This document shows positions 44,824 through 55,226 of a DNA stretch of 64,000 bases, one piece after another. The notes beneath the pieces were generated by a model. That model saw nothing but the letters and a program-made list of their open reading frames with translations, did no database searches and was not told the origin of the DNA. Position numbers and translations under genes: made by a program. The DNA comes from Enchytraeus crypticus (taxonomy: Eukaryota > Annelida > Clitellata > Enchytraeida > Enchytraeidae). Positions within the stretch are counted from its first letter, which is position 1. Every line of letters starts with the position of its first letter. The stretch lies in NCBI GenBank assembly GCA_905160935.1, contig CAJHZI010000678.1, positions 1,296,001-1,360,000 on the forward strand, given 5' to 3'.

Positions 44824-44928
44824 CAGGTTGTCTGTATTAGCTCCATCTGTCATCACGTTGAGAAACTGGAGAGGTTTTCCTTCGGAGGCAAATTTCGCAT
44901 TCGCTACCTGCAGCTCAGTATCAACTGC
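44824..44928 (-). CDS. SMP-like gene exon 2
   Basis: 35 codons, phase 0 to 0, acceptor TTTAG|GCA and donor CTG|GTGAGT. It encodes AVDTELQVANAKFASEGKPL, then QFLNVMTDGANTDNL, consistent with strands at the start of an SMP barrel (LQV.NAKF...LQFLNV). Confidence 0.75.
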
Positions 44929-44932
44929 CTAA

Positions 44933-46330
44933 AGCATGAACAGCAACAAATAGATGACAGCAGATAATAAACAAAGGTTGCATAGGCATATATAAATGCT
45001 TACTGTTGTTCTGCCGTCACATGATGAAAACTACAGACATAAACCTTGCAGCACAACGAAGGCAACCGTTTTAAAAGAATAACAATTATGTAATGAATCA
45101 ATATTGACATAGTTATAAAATAATAAAATATAAGCGGCATAGTTGAGAAAGATTTAAATAAAAGCCTGCACTGCAGTAATTCGAGTGGCTCGGACTCAAA
45201 TAAGAAATGTGAAAAATGAACAACTTAAAAAATCTTTTAGACTGAGCGAACTAAAAGGTATATATTTGTTGTATGTTTTCACGTCGCCACAAATAGCAAT
45301 GGCTGTGAAGAATTCCTGAGTTGCAGTATGCAAGTAGTGATTCAAAGAAATCAATTTTTCATTCAGAGTTTCATTAAATTACCTGTGCGTTCGTCATGTG
45401 ACGACAAAACAACAATAAACACTTATACATGCCTGCATTCAAACCTTTTCTCTGCGCTGAATGCCAGAATATGCTATTTTATATAACTATGTCAAGCCAT
45501 TCAAACTTTCAAAGTCTGACAATCGTATCTGATAGTAATATTGTAGCACAAAATTGTTGTGTAGTGAGCATGCATGGATATCACAACACTACAGAAGAAT
45601 AAGTTACAGCATCTTATTGGCATTTTATATTGTTATAAACACGCTTCTTTTGAAGACCTGATGGCCAGCGTTACGAATATTTCTGCTAGAGCGAAAATGT
45701 CTCATAATCCATGTTGTTGCAGTAGTATAGAAAATAAATTTGTAGTAAAGAGTATACAACTGAATAAGAATAACTAGTGACCTCTACAATCCTGTTTATA
45801 AAACAAATTCGGCAGATTAGTTACATGCTAATAAATGTGTCAAAAATCTATTTATTTTGAATTGTATTTGTATGAAAAAGAAGTGTGCAAACCTTAAATA
45901 CTATGCTTTGAGAACTATAGAATTTCATATAAATCTTTTAACTTTTAAATAACGATTCAAGTACACGCTTAATCACCGTCCGGCCACTAGAGATCTTCCA
46001 AAAAGAATCACTGAAGTAGACATATTTGAAACTATGTAAATTAACTGATACTTTTGATAGGATAAAAATCTAACTTAACCGTATAACTTTAAGTAGGTTA
46101 GTATTTTTTAGAATTCAACTGAATTTTATAATATCTTACAATATTTTAATGATTACTTTTCAAAAATAATTAAATCAATTTTAAATATATCTTAAGTTAA
46201 TTAGATAGGCCCATCAATACAATTGTGTTATGGTTATCATAATTCTTCTAGAAATTCAAGTATCACTAAAGAACATTTTATGTTATATAAAATATTTATA
46301 ATAGCCATTAAATTAATTACATATTATTAT
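44933..46330. other. Intron of SMP-like gene, no feature recognised
   Basis: AT-rich sequence between exons 2 and 1. The plus-strand frame at 45574-45777 has no recognisable domain. Confidence 0.4.
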
Positions 46331-46332
46331 AT

Positions 46333-46705
46333 GTCCCCGTGTTGTGCTCGGGTGTGGTTGGACCACTGCAGAATAGGGCAACCGCAAACAATCTGCCGCG
46401 TGTACGTAAGAGGCGACTAAAGGCAGGCGCTGAGGATGGCAAGAGTGGACCCACCTCACCATGAAATATTTCCCCCCAGGGTTAAATGGTAATTAATCCA
46501 CCTAACTGAGGAAGGCAACGGGAAACCACCTCAGAAGCCATATTTTTCTCAAGCCATAGGCTGCATAGGGTATGGATAAGGCATAGCCTTTGTGAAGGGA
46601 TTAACTTGTTGATCAAAAAAGAGTGCTCTTATGGAGCGAGAAAGCAGACTTTGAGTATGAATATGTACCTTGAACCTGCCACTTGACAGTGCACTGAAGA
46701 AGAAG
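46333..46705 (+). repeat. Dispersed repeat E (longest copy)
   Basis: CCCCGTGTTGTGCTCGGGTG, TACGTAAGAGGCGACTAAAG, GGCAACGGGAAACCACCTCA, AAGGGATTAACTTGTTGATC and TATGTACCTTGAACCTGCCA, ending CAGTGCACTGAAGAAGAAG. It may be the 3' end of a LINE or a SINE using one. Confidence 0.75.
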
Positions 46706-46741
46706 ATTATTATATGCAATAACTATATCTATATATGGGTA

Positions 46742-46975
46742 TACAGGACAGTTTTCTCAGGGAATGACCCCCTGCCCAGTAAATGTTAGTCAAAGATGAG
46801 TAAGGCATAGGGTTTCATAATAATACCACATCGAAAGCAGAATCTCCATAAATAAATGATATATCATGTTAGATGATTTAAAGATCCACTCTTATGCGGA
46901 CATGAGGAGGAAAAAGGAAGATAGAGAAGAGTGGATGCGTTATATACCATCGAACTGCCTGTAGGCAGTGCAGTA

Positions 46976-47070
<95 letters not shown>
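46742..47070 (+). mobile_element. LINE 3'-end fragment with (TA)n(GA)n tail
   Basis: GAAAACTGTCC-type start (inverted), then GATGATTTAAAGATCCACTC, GCGGACATGAGGAGGAAAAA, GAAGAGTGGATGCG and GGCAGTGCAGTAAG, the family C-terminal tail, followed by TA and GA runs to 47070. It lies in SMP-like intron 1, 39 bp from the donor. Confidence 0.7.
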
Positions 47071-47071
<1 letters not shown>

Positions 47072-47108
47072 CATAGCTCTGTAGCATGGAATGATAAACC
47101 AATCTTAC

Positions 47109-47471
47109 CATGTACATGGAGGCTATCTTAGTGACAGCGTCCAGCCAGACATTCACCACGTGTGACCTCTGAGAGGCTCCAGAATTAAACCACCAGATCC
47201 CCAGTACAGCTAACCACTCAGCACTCTCCCCCCTCTTCCATCCACTCTCTGAATTACCCTGCCTCGTCTCTGTCAACGCAAAATCACTTATCTCTCTTCG
47301 TCCTACTCTGGATTGCTTCGAGAATTCTAGTAACTTAACAACAATCTGGATGATTATCACGACGAATAGTGAGGAGAATATCCAGAAGAGCAGAAACATA
47401 TCGAGTATATCCATCGATGAGATTCTGTCAGTGTAACTCTGTGGACTTTTATTCAAATTTGGCGGCTCCAT
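47109..47471 (-). CDS. SMP-like gene exon 1: membrane anchor and SMP start
   Basis: 121 codons from ATG to the strong donor ATG|GTAAGA. Residues 22-45 (DMFLLFWIFSSLFVVIIIQI and beyond) form one clear membrane helix, followed by basic residues (KQSRVGRR). Then comes SAEWLAVLGIWWFN and a helix VVNVWLDAVTKIA, comparable to the first helix of SMP domains in C2CD2 proteins. The intron just inside the donor holds a (GA)n(TA)n tract and a LINE tail. Confidence 0.75.
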
Positions 47472-48020
47472 TGGGTTATACTACATTTGGCCTTTCGTTG
47501 TAGATATCGCGGTGTTTCATACAGAATGAGGGAATATTATATGGAAGGCCTGTATCTTAAAACGTAAAGCTAAGCAGATAAACAAAATAATCGCATGCAC
47601 TAGCAGTTAACAAGAGTAGACCGCAGAGCAATATTCTTTCACTGCCGCAGAGATTCACTGCTATCAATTAGAACACGTAACATGTAATATTTAGAGATAT
47701 TGATGAGTTTTAATTTAAGCCATAGAATCTAGCCGACTTGCATAAGTGGAATAATCTCAATCTCATGCTTGTTCACAACTGAACATGAATTCAATTTTCT
47801 AATAATACATATATATATATATATGTAATTACAATATGATGATAAGTACTGGGTATATTTAATGATTTAATTGATATAATTTTTAAATTATTAATAAATA
47901 AAATTATGAATTATAAATAAGAATGTAGCCTACATGTAGATCTATATCGTAAGCAAATATACTGTACCCCTACAGAAACTTTACTACATATAATTTTCTA
48001 ACTACGACAATACGCTACAG
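47472..48020. other. Upstream of the SMP-like gene, no promoter recognised
   Basis: AT-rich sequence that should hold the promoter. I see no convincing core promoter motif. A short TA run lies at 47805-47826. Confidence 0.4.
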
Positions 48021-48021
48021 T

Positions 48022-48262
48022 TTACCCGTGTTGTGTCCGTGATATTTCTGAAAAAGGCCAACCGTGGACTGCACTTGTCGTAAAAGGCGTCAAATCACTG
48101 AGATCCAAATCAACGTCAGAAAGGGCATTCGGTTGGTGAGCCCAGGCTCCAGAAATTGCTACAAAATTTGCTATAACTAATAGAAACGTTCTATCTTGAC
48201 CCTAGTGAAATGGGGATTCAAGGGGAAAAGAAGAAGTAGAAGAAGAAGATGATGATGATGCT
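48022..48262 (+). repeat. Repeat D, near full length
   Basis: CCGTGTTGTGTCCGTGATAT, TGCACTTGTCGTAAAAGGCG, GGGCATTCGGTTGGTGAGCC, CTCCAGAAATTGCTAC and AAATGGGGATTCAAGGGGAA with an AGAAGATGATG tail. Confidence 0.8.
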
Positions 48263-50125
48263 AAGCTACAGTACAATAAAACGTTTAGATTAAAATGGCG
48301 TTACTATTTTTACTATATAGCAGATTTATAGACCCGTATACGGCAAAGCAAGCGTGTAAGATGTAAGGGCCTGTAGGCTAACAGATAATGTTTAGTTATT
48401 AACTATCAGCTTACAACTTTCCTCCAACTATAGCTTAGCTTAGAAATAATTTTCAAGCAGCTCTCTATTATTGAATACGATATTAGCTTGAAATAGTCGC
48501 TCTACTGCACAATAGAGTTGTGCATTAGAGCATAGTATAGTATAGCAGTAGCAAAATAGCATACAGGTAGTATCCTTATTTATAGACATTTTGTCCTTAG
48601 GGCCTTTATGTCAGAGTAGGCCTATACATTGTTGTACACGCAAGCAACGCCAGATCAAAGTTGCTTAACCATGAAGAAGGTATCGTAGGCCTATAGGCAT
48701 TTTCTGTTTCAGCTCCATAACCATCAGCCTAGGCCTAGCTGTGCGAGCTAATGAAATCAATGAGCTAATAAAATAAATAATGCAAATCACACATGCTGAA
48801 AACATTGAGGATTAGGCTCGCACAGCTAGGATTGTATTTTTAAACAAAAATACAATCTACTATCTTATCTAAGTTGCTAAACATTTATTCTCTCGCTCTC
48901 CCTTGCCCTCTCTCTCTCGCTATCTCTTATCTCTTTCTCTGTATACTATTCAACGAATGTCGCGGGTTCAAAGTTCAAATCCTACTACAAATATTCAGTC
49001 TTGTTCAGTAGCGAGCACTACATAGATCGAGCACATGGTCCCACAAGAAAAGCCATGTTTGTAACTGTAGCATGCCTAAATATAGCTGCTATCTCATTAG
49101 AGGTGACTGAGGTGGTTTCCTTCAACCTTCCTCAGTGTCTGAATCAGTTGATTATTCCGTAGCATGTGTAACTTCTGCATTTTTATTTCAATTCCACTAA
49201 GCCAACACGTATACGTTTTAAGAATGCTATATTCTGCTTAAAATTAAAGAAATGTATTGACGTTATTGTCGGCTACCATCATAACGCTTTGTTCATTACT
49301 CAATGCGTTGAACATCCAGTGTCAGCCTATGATGGCAATGACCATACACAGCGACATTTACTAAACATACCATGCAGGCTTGGTAGTAATAGCATGCCAG
49401 CCATATTTGTTGCCTGTCATTTGCTGAGAGTATAATTTAATCATTCGACAACTAGATGCTATTGTTATCTTAATAGACGTGCTTTTCAAAATACAAGTGA
49501 TATCTTGCTTATTGTTGATGTAAATTTATCGATTAAACCCGGACGATAAGAAATGTGAGTTTTTACTGGTAAAAAGGGTAAAAATGTTTTAAAAAATGAA
49601 ATCGATAAATATGATTAGATATGGCAGGTACGAAGATTAAGTAACATAAGTAGTTAACTATTAATTAGTTAATTATTAAATCATGTACATGATAGCCATA
49701 GTCGGACTTAAATATAAATTCTACGCTTGTTTCAAAATCCAAAGCGACATAGGAGACAAAATTCTATCCAGTGTGTTATAGAATTCTTTTCATAAATTAC
49801 ATTCCAGGTATATGTCGTTATATAGCTGTGACTCAGTTCCGGTTTTACAAACAGGTAAACATGTAGAGCCTATTTTGTAAAGTGGCTGGCGGCATGGCCT
49901 TCAAGAGCGAGAGAACAGTAATTGTATGGAAGAGTGAAGTCATTAACTAGTAATTAAATAACGAGAGGTTACCAAGGTAAACAGAGTGATTAGAAACCTT
50001 CAACATTTTAAAAGATATCCTAGCTCTGATAATTCTAATCCTGCCCCAAACCCTAACCATGCCATTTTCATTTATAAGAATATATTTTAATCAGAGAAAA
50101 AATAGAAAATTAAAAATATTATCAA
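48263..50125. other. Intergenic, no gene recognised
   Basis: Contains a small inverted pair around 48725-48830 (CTAGCTGTGCGAGC and its complement). Otherwise no exon or repeat was recognised. Confidence 0.4.
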
Positions 50126-50130
50126 TTTAC

Positions 50131-50655
50131 CATATGCCTGTGATGTGTCCGGGTTATTTGAAGAATTAACCAACCGATGACTGCACGTGTCGTACGTACC
50201 AACGTCAGAAAGGGCATTCGGTTGGTGAGCGCCTAGACTCAAGAAATTGCTACACAAATTTAAACGAATGGAAAAGTCCCAAATAGGGGATTGGCTGATG
50301 GTGTGGTGTCGGAGAGTAAAAAAAGTAAACACGCATTATAGTGAAATGATCAACTATGTTGATATCTATCACTTTTTAGCACCACATGTTTAATCCGTTA
50401 AGCAATTTAGTCCATTTTCCGAGTAACCAGTCCAGTGAATGTCCGAGATTTGACTCTCAGATCAGCGCGGCTGGGATTCGAACCCGCGAGGGTTCAATTC
50501 ACCAATGGATCTGTCATTTAAAATATCACGACATTATCCATTGCGCTATTGAGACATTCAGATTTGACAGAGACAGAGAGGATTTGAGACAGTCTATTCG
50601 TATCCCGACCCTGGTTAAACTGGGACTGAAGGGAGGATGATGATGATTATCAATT
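50131..50655 (+). repeat. Repeat D interrupted by SINE B
   Basis: Repeat D runs from CTGTGATGTGTCCGGGTTAT to GCTGATGGTGTGGTGTCGGA, breaks at about 50315, and resumes near 50565 with GACAGAGAGGATTTGAGACA, ending CTGGGACTGAAGGGAGGATG. A SINE B fills the gap. This is the second SINE B insertion into an older repeat. Confidence 0.85.
50316..50563 (-). repeat. tRNA-derived SINE B
   Basis: Minus-strand copy with A-box-like TAGCGCAATGGATAATG and B box GGGTTCGAATCC, almost identical in layout to the copy at 40447. Confidence 0.85.
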
Positions 50656-51199
50656 TACCACGACGACAGTGCGTTATTTAGTTTAGCAATTGCTTTAGTG
50701 ATAAAGCAGTTAAACACAGTGCCGTTTTCAAGTTACGAAAAGTTCTGCTAATTTAACTAATACCATTAAATTTTTTATTCAAACTCATATTCCAGTCTGA
50801 TCAAGTCGAATTTAACTCCACTGACTTCTCTCGACATTATGCCAGCGACGGTCGGGAATAGAAATTGAACACGGCACCTATACAGTGACAGTAAGAAGCT
50901 TTTAACAATAGACATTGTGAGTAGTCACATATTACCTCTATCTATATTCCTAAAACTCATATACAGCTGTACCCTAAATCCAATAAATAACTGCGTCCCT
51001 AGACATACTAAATTACTGCCTATCTTTAATGATGAGCTGGATATATAACTGCGTGCCTAAATCAAATAATACAAAACCGTTTTAAGACTCAAGTCAATAC
51101 TAGAACAACTTCTCATTCGAATTTCTCGAAACGTATAACGAATGAAAATTTGTTTCATCTAGACCTACATGTATCTATTGGTAATTTTTCTTCAGACAG

Positions 51200-51470
51200 T
51201 CGGCGCAGAATCGAAAGGCGCAGAATCGAAAGCAGTCCGATGAATCCCAGTAGTCCTGAAGGCCTAGAGTTTGTTAGCACTAGGCTTAGTAGTCCTGAAG
51301 GCCTAGAGTTTGTGAGCACTAGGCCTAGATGAGTACCAGCAGTCCTGAAGGCCTAGAGTTTGTGAGCACTAGGCCTAGATGAATACCAGCAGTCCTGAAG
51401 GCCTAGAGTTTGTGAGCACTAGGCCTAGATGAATACCAGTAGTCCTGAAGGTCTAGAGTTTGTGAGCACA
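51200..51470. repeat. 50-bp minisatellite, about five copies
   Basis: The unit AGTCCTGAAGGCCTAGAGTT plus TGTGAGCACTAGGCCTAGAT plus GAATACCAGC repeats in tandem. The first unit is shorter. Preceded by a duplicated CGGCGCAGAATCGAAAG-type string. Confidence 0.9.
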
Positions 51471-51905
51471 AAGGCCTATTTGTTAAGCTATGGGCTAAAA
51501 TTAAGTGCAACGTCCTTTCCTGTCTAGAAAGCATATCAGTGACGGACGGGCACTAGATTTGAAACTTCACCTGATGCGCAAATGGATATAAAATCGGTTA
51601 TTCTACTCAGATAAAAATATTGACCTGAGAATAACTAGGAAGCTAGAATGTAAAATGTTTGTTAAACATGAATCATGATCGAAACAAAGAAAGCCTTTAT
51701 ATGGTGGCATAATTATACGTAGTCGTGACTAATGGCGGTATTCACTAGAGAGATAATCAGTTGTTTAAACCTCAACACACGCATAAACTATTGTTTAGTT
51801 ACATAAAGAGTAGTGCAGCTTATGTCTCAGTAGTGTTCCACCGAGAATAGGAGGCTAGGTTAATAATTAACCTAGCCGAGAATTAGCCCTTGTATCTCTC
51901 TCTCT

Positions 51906-52095
51906 CTTAGTGCACTACCTACTGGCAGGTCCATGGCATACAACGCCTACACTCATCTATATCTTCCGTCTTCTTCCTCATGTACATCTACGAGTGGATC
52001 TTTAAATCATCTATAACATTCCTTTGTATATACCCCTTTCTTGGGGGATTCTGCTTATGACGAGGTGGGCCCCCTATGCCTTCCTCTTTTCTTCC
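51906..52095 (-). mobile_element. LINE 3'-end fragment
   Basis: CTTAGTGCACTACCTACTGG, CAGGTCCATGGCATACAACG, then GAGTGGATCTTTAAATCATC and TTGGGGGATTCTGCTTATGA, the same arrangement as the copy at 6143. Confidence 0.65.
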
Positions 52096-52163
52096 GTTGC
52101 ACATATGAAATATATATGCATTGCATAGACGATATTCATTCATATCTTTTACCATTCAGTCAG

Positions 52164-52899
52164 GGGCGGATCCAGGAATTTTTTAAGGGGGGCCCGACAT
52201 TTTTTTGAAATGTTCACATTTTTTGCTTACGCCACAGCCCCGCCTTCTTCGGGACATGTGACGCAATCAGAAAAAATACTGTGGGTGGGGGGGGCTCAAA
52301 ATGTTTTCACTACTGAGCTCGGCTAGTAGAGTGAGTGTATCTTAACCCCCCCCCCCCCTCACCACTCATACCCGTACCAAAGTGTGAGGAAAACCTAAAA
52401 TGCCTAAATTAGCTCCTAAATGTTTTTGGAAAAAAGTAGGTTAATATTTTCACCTCTGAAGAAACTCAGCGGATCAGAACGAATTGCAAAAATGCCCTAA
52501 TTTTGGCGGAGGAGGGGGGCTTAAGCCCCTCCCAGCCAAGGCTGCTTGCACCACTGCTGCGGGACAGAGTTCACATTTTTTTACTAGCACCCTTTTTTCC
52601 TCTTATACAGTAGTTAAAGCGAAAATTGAGAGCTAGTGAAACGGTCAACATTTTTCGGGCCCCCTTCCATTTACAGGGCTCCTAGTATACAAAATACGGG
52701 CCCCTTGTCCCATATTTAAAAAAATGTGATCTAGTAGAACTGCGTTCCCTCTCGTCCCCCCACCCTACACACTACCCTTACAAAAATACTGACACATGGA
52801 AATTGCCATAGAAACAATGAATAATATAGTTTTAAAATTTTTATCGTCGGGCGTAAGGGTAAGCCCGGGCCCCCTGGGCCCCCCTGGATCCGCCACTGC
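52164..52899. mobile_element. hAT-like non-autonomous element
   Basis: Ends AGGGGCGGATCCAGG and CCTGGATCCGCCACTG. The inside contains G and C runs and shares GAGAGCTAGTGAAACGGTCA and CTCCTAGTATA with the element at 36464. No transposase frame is present. Confidence 0.6.
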
Positions 52900-52933
<34 letters not shown>

Positions 52934-53103
52934 GTCATCGTCATCATCATCATCATCATCGTCATCGTCATCGTCATGTTCCCTTGAATCACAGTTTAAC
53001 TAGGGTAGGGACAGGAATAGACCTTCTTTAGACCTTCATTTCCGTTCGTTTTAGAAAATTTTGTAGCAATCTCTGGAGCCTAGACGCTCATCAACGGAAT
53101 GCG
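52898..53103 (-). repeat. Repeat D with (CAT)n(CGT) array
   Basis: A (CAT)n array with CGT interruptions (52900-52977) is followed by TCACAGTTTAACTAGGGTAG and GTAGCAATCTCTGGAGCCTA. The trinucleotide array is this repeat's expanded tail. Confidence 0.8.
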
Positions 53104-53873
53104 TTCAAAGAAGTACCTACATTATCTCCTAATCCCTTCATTTATATCTAATGAAAAAATCAAAAGTATTTACGGCTAATTTTACATCCAAGTATAATAT
53201 ACTGTCAGAAAATAGTAAAAGGTTAGTAGAGTAATTAAAGTATTCGTCATAAATCGGCGATAGATAAAACAAATATTTAATTAAATTAATATCACATCCT
53301 TAAATATTATAGTATTTGTTTACAAGTATTAATTAAGCGAGCTCAATCCCACAGTTAATAAAAAAGTAAAAAAAATAAAAACTATCCATCGAATAAAATA
53401 TCAATTGATTAAATATTTTAAATTACTAAATAGCAAAATTTATCTCATAAATACTTGCAATTAGAAACTATGATGAGATGAAATCAGGCATGAAAACACC
53501 ACATAACCATTTATATAACCACGCTACACAACGTATAATATAAACATAAGAGGAGTTAGTCGGTGGTAATGCTATTACTCTACTGTTAGCATCGTTTGAT
53601 TGGTCGAGGTGGTAGTACACCGTGCTGTCAGGCAGGAGGCCATTCTATCGAATCCCAATCGATCGTCTTAGAGAGTCAGGAAGGAGCTAAAGCAAAATCC
53701 ACTTGTTTGAACTAACTTAAAACCTCATACAGTAGCAGTTTACTTGTAGCATGTGCGTTCTTTGCACGTTTGTACGTTTGTAGCATGTAACTTGTTACGT
53801 TCACTTACTACTGCTTCATTACATTATTTTCCCAGAATTCCTAGCCCACCTTGGCCCACTTGCAACTATATGT
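53104..53873. other. No gene recognised
   Basis: AT-rich sequence left of the reverse transcriptase. It may contain the decayed 5' part of that LINE, but no motif is recognisable. Confidence 0.4.
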
Positions 53874-55226
53874 TTGTGCCATATTTTCAACAGAGTACAA
53901 AAAGAGAAAGTGATGCCTAGAGATTGCTGGCAAGCCAAGGTGACTGCAATTCCTAAACCGGGTAAGGATCCTAAATGTGCATCTAACTACCGCCCGATTT
54001 CATTGCTGAGTGTATGCTATAAGGTTTTTAAAAGAATCATTCTTCGACGAATTCAGCCAATCGTAGAGAATATATTACCAATTGAACAAGCTGGATTTCG
54101 TCCTGGAAGATCCACTTCCGATCAAGTCCTAGCCCTAACGACCTACATTGAGAAAGGTTTTCAAGAAGGTCTCAAAACAGGTGCAGTATTCCTTGACCTC
54201 ACAGCAGCGTACGACACTGTTTGGCATAAGGGTCTGCTAGTAAAGCTCTCAAAATGTATGCCACAATGGTTCACAGATTTAGTACAGACGTCTATGAAGG
54301 ACAGACGATTCAGAGTTCATATGAACGACGGGAAAAGTCGATGGAGGAATCAAATGAGCGGTCTCCCACAGGGATCTGTTTTATCTCCTACTCTATTTAA
54401 CCTTTACATCAGTGACCTGCCTCCGACTACTGCGCGACAGTTCGCTTACGCGGACATTTGTTGCGCTATCCAAGGTCGAACATTTGGAGAAATCGAGCGT
54501 ACATTAAATAACGATCTGTTGATGATGATTAAATATCTAAAGAAATGGCGCCTCATTCCAAGCTCCACAAAGACAGTCACAAGTGTGTTTCATTTCCATA
54601 ATGCTAAAGCTAACTACAAGCTCAATGTATCTATGGATGGTATACAGCTACCCTTTGATCCTCTACCGGTTTATCTTGGTGTAACGTTGGATCGTACGCT
54701 GTCGTACAAGGAGCATTTTGGTAAAACGGCAGCAAAAATAAAGTCAAGAAATAATCTATTGCAGAAATTGGCTGGAACAACATGGGGCGTGAATGCAGTC
54801 ACATTAAGAATATCAGCGATTGCTCTGTGCTATTCGGTGGCTGAATACTGCTGTCCATCATGGGAACGTTCGCCTCACACAAAACTCGTCGATGCGCGTC
54901 TCAATGACTCCATGCGCATAGTTTCTGAGACAATCAAATTAACTCCAACGCCGTGGCTCCCAGTTCTTTGTAACATACTGCCCCCTCATATCCGTCGTAA
55001 GGAGATAACACACAAGCAACTGCAGAGGGTCTGTGAAAATCATGCCCTCCCTCTATCATTGGACTTGTCTAATCCTCCTCCGAAGAGACTCAAATCTCGA
55101 TATCCTGTTTGGGAGGTTCTGCAACAACGTGATCCGTTGGCGTCTCTGTCCCAGTGGAGATTAGAATGGTCAATCGCTGATGTTAGAAACCACCATCTGG
55201 TTCAGGATCCGTCTCAAGTTCTTTAG
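53874..55226 (+). pseudogene. Jockey-like LINE reverse transcriptase, 5'-truncated, active site damaged
   Basis: A 450-codon open frame covers most of a non-LTR reverse transcriptase: AIPKPGKDP, SNYRPISLLSV, QAGFRPGRST, AVFLDLTAAYDTVWH, GLPQGSVLSPTLFNLYISDL and the palm FAYADICCAI. The last should read (F/Y)ADDI: one aspartate codon of the catalytic YADD is deleted in frame. The C-terminal part runs to HLVQDPSQVL and a stop. The endonuclease domain expected before it is missing. The long open frame suggests recent insertion, but the missing aspartate would abolish polymerisation. Confidence 0.85.

Larger units (their letters stand above)
33642..47471 (-). other. C2CD2/TMEM24-like SMP protein gene (nine exons, 595 residues)
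   Basis: Nine exons join in consistent phase from an ATG at 47471 to a TAG at 33642. Order: a short cytosolic or lumenal N-terminus; one membrane helix (about residues 22-45); an SMP-like domain (about 85-247); a Ser/Ala/Glu-rich linker; an acidic segment; then two polybasic clusters near the end. Residues 185-240 (FSAEPKIRLKIFPD, then TLDEDLMERILTAAI) line up with WAFTDRPDLSLTVLP and TIEELIKDAI in human TMEM24. TMEM24/C2CD2 proteins are ER-anchored and carry phospholipids at ER-plasma membrane contacts. No C2 domain follows here, unlike the vertebrate proteins, though the basic tail recalls TMEM24's membrane-binding C-terminus. The exon set is well supported; the family assignment is moderate. 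An exon between exons 1 and 3 may have been missed. Confidence 0.6.

Noticed and set aside
45574..45777. 67-residue plus-strand frame
   Set aside because: No recognisable domain, lies in an intron of the SMP-like gene, and its length is expected by chance.
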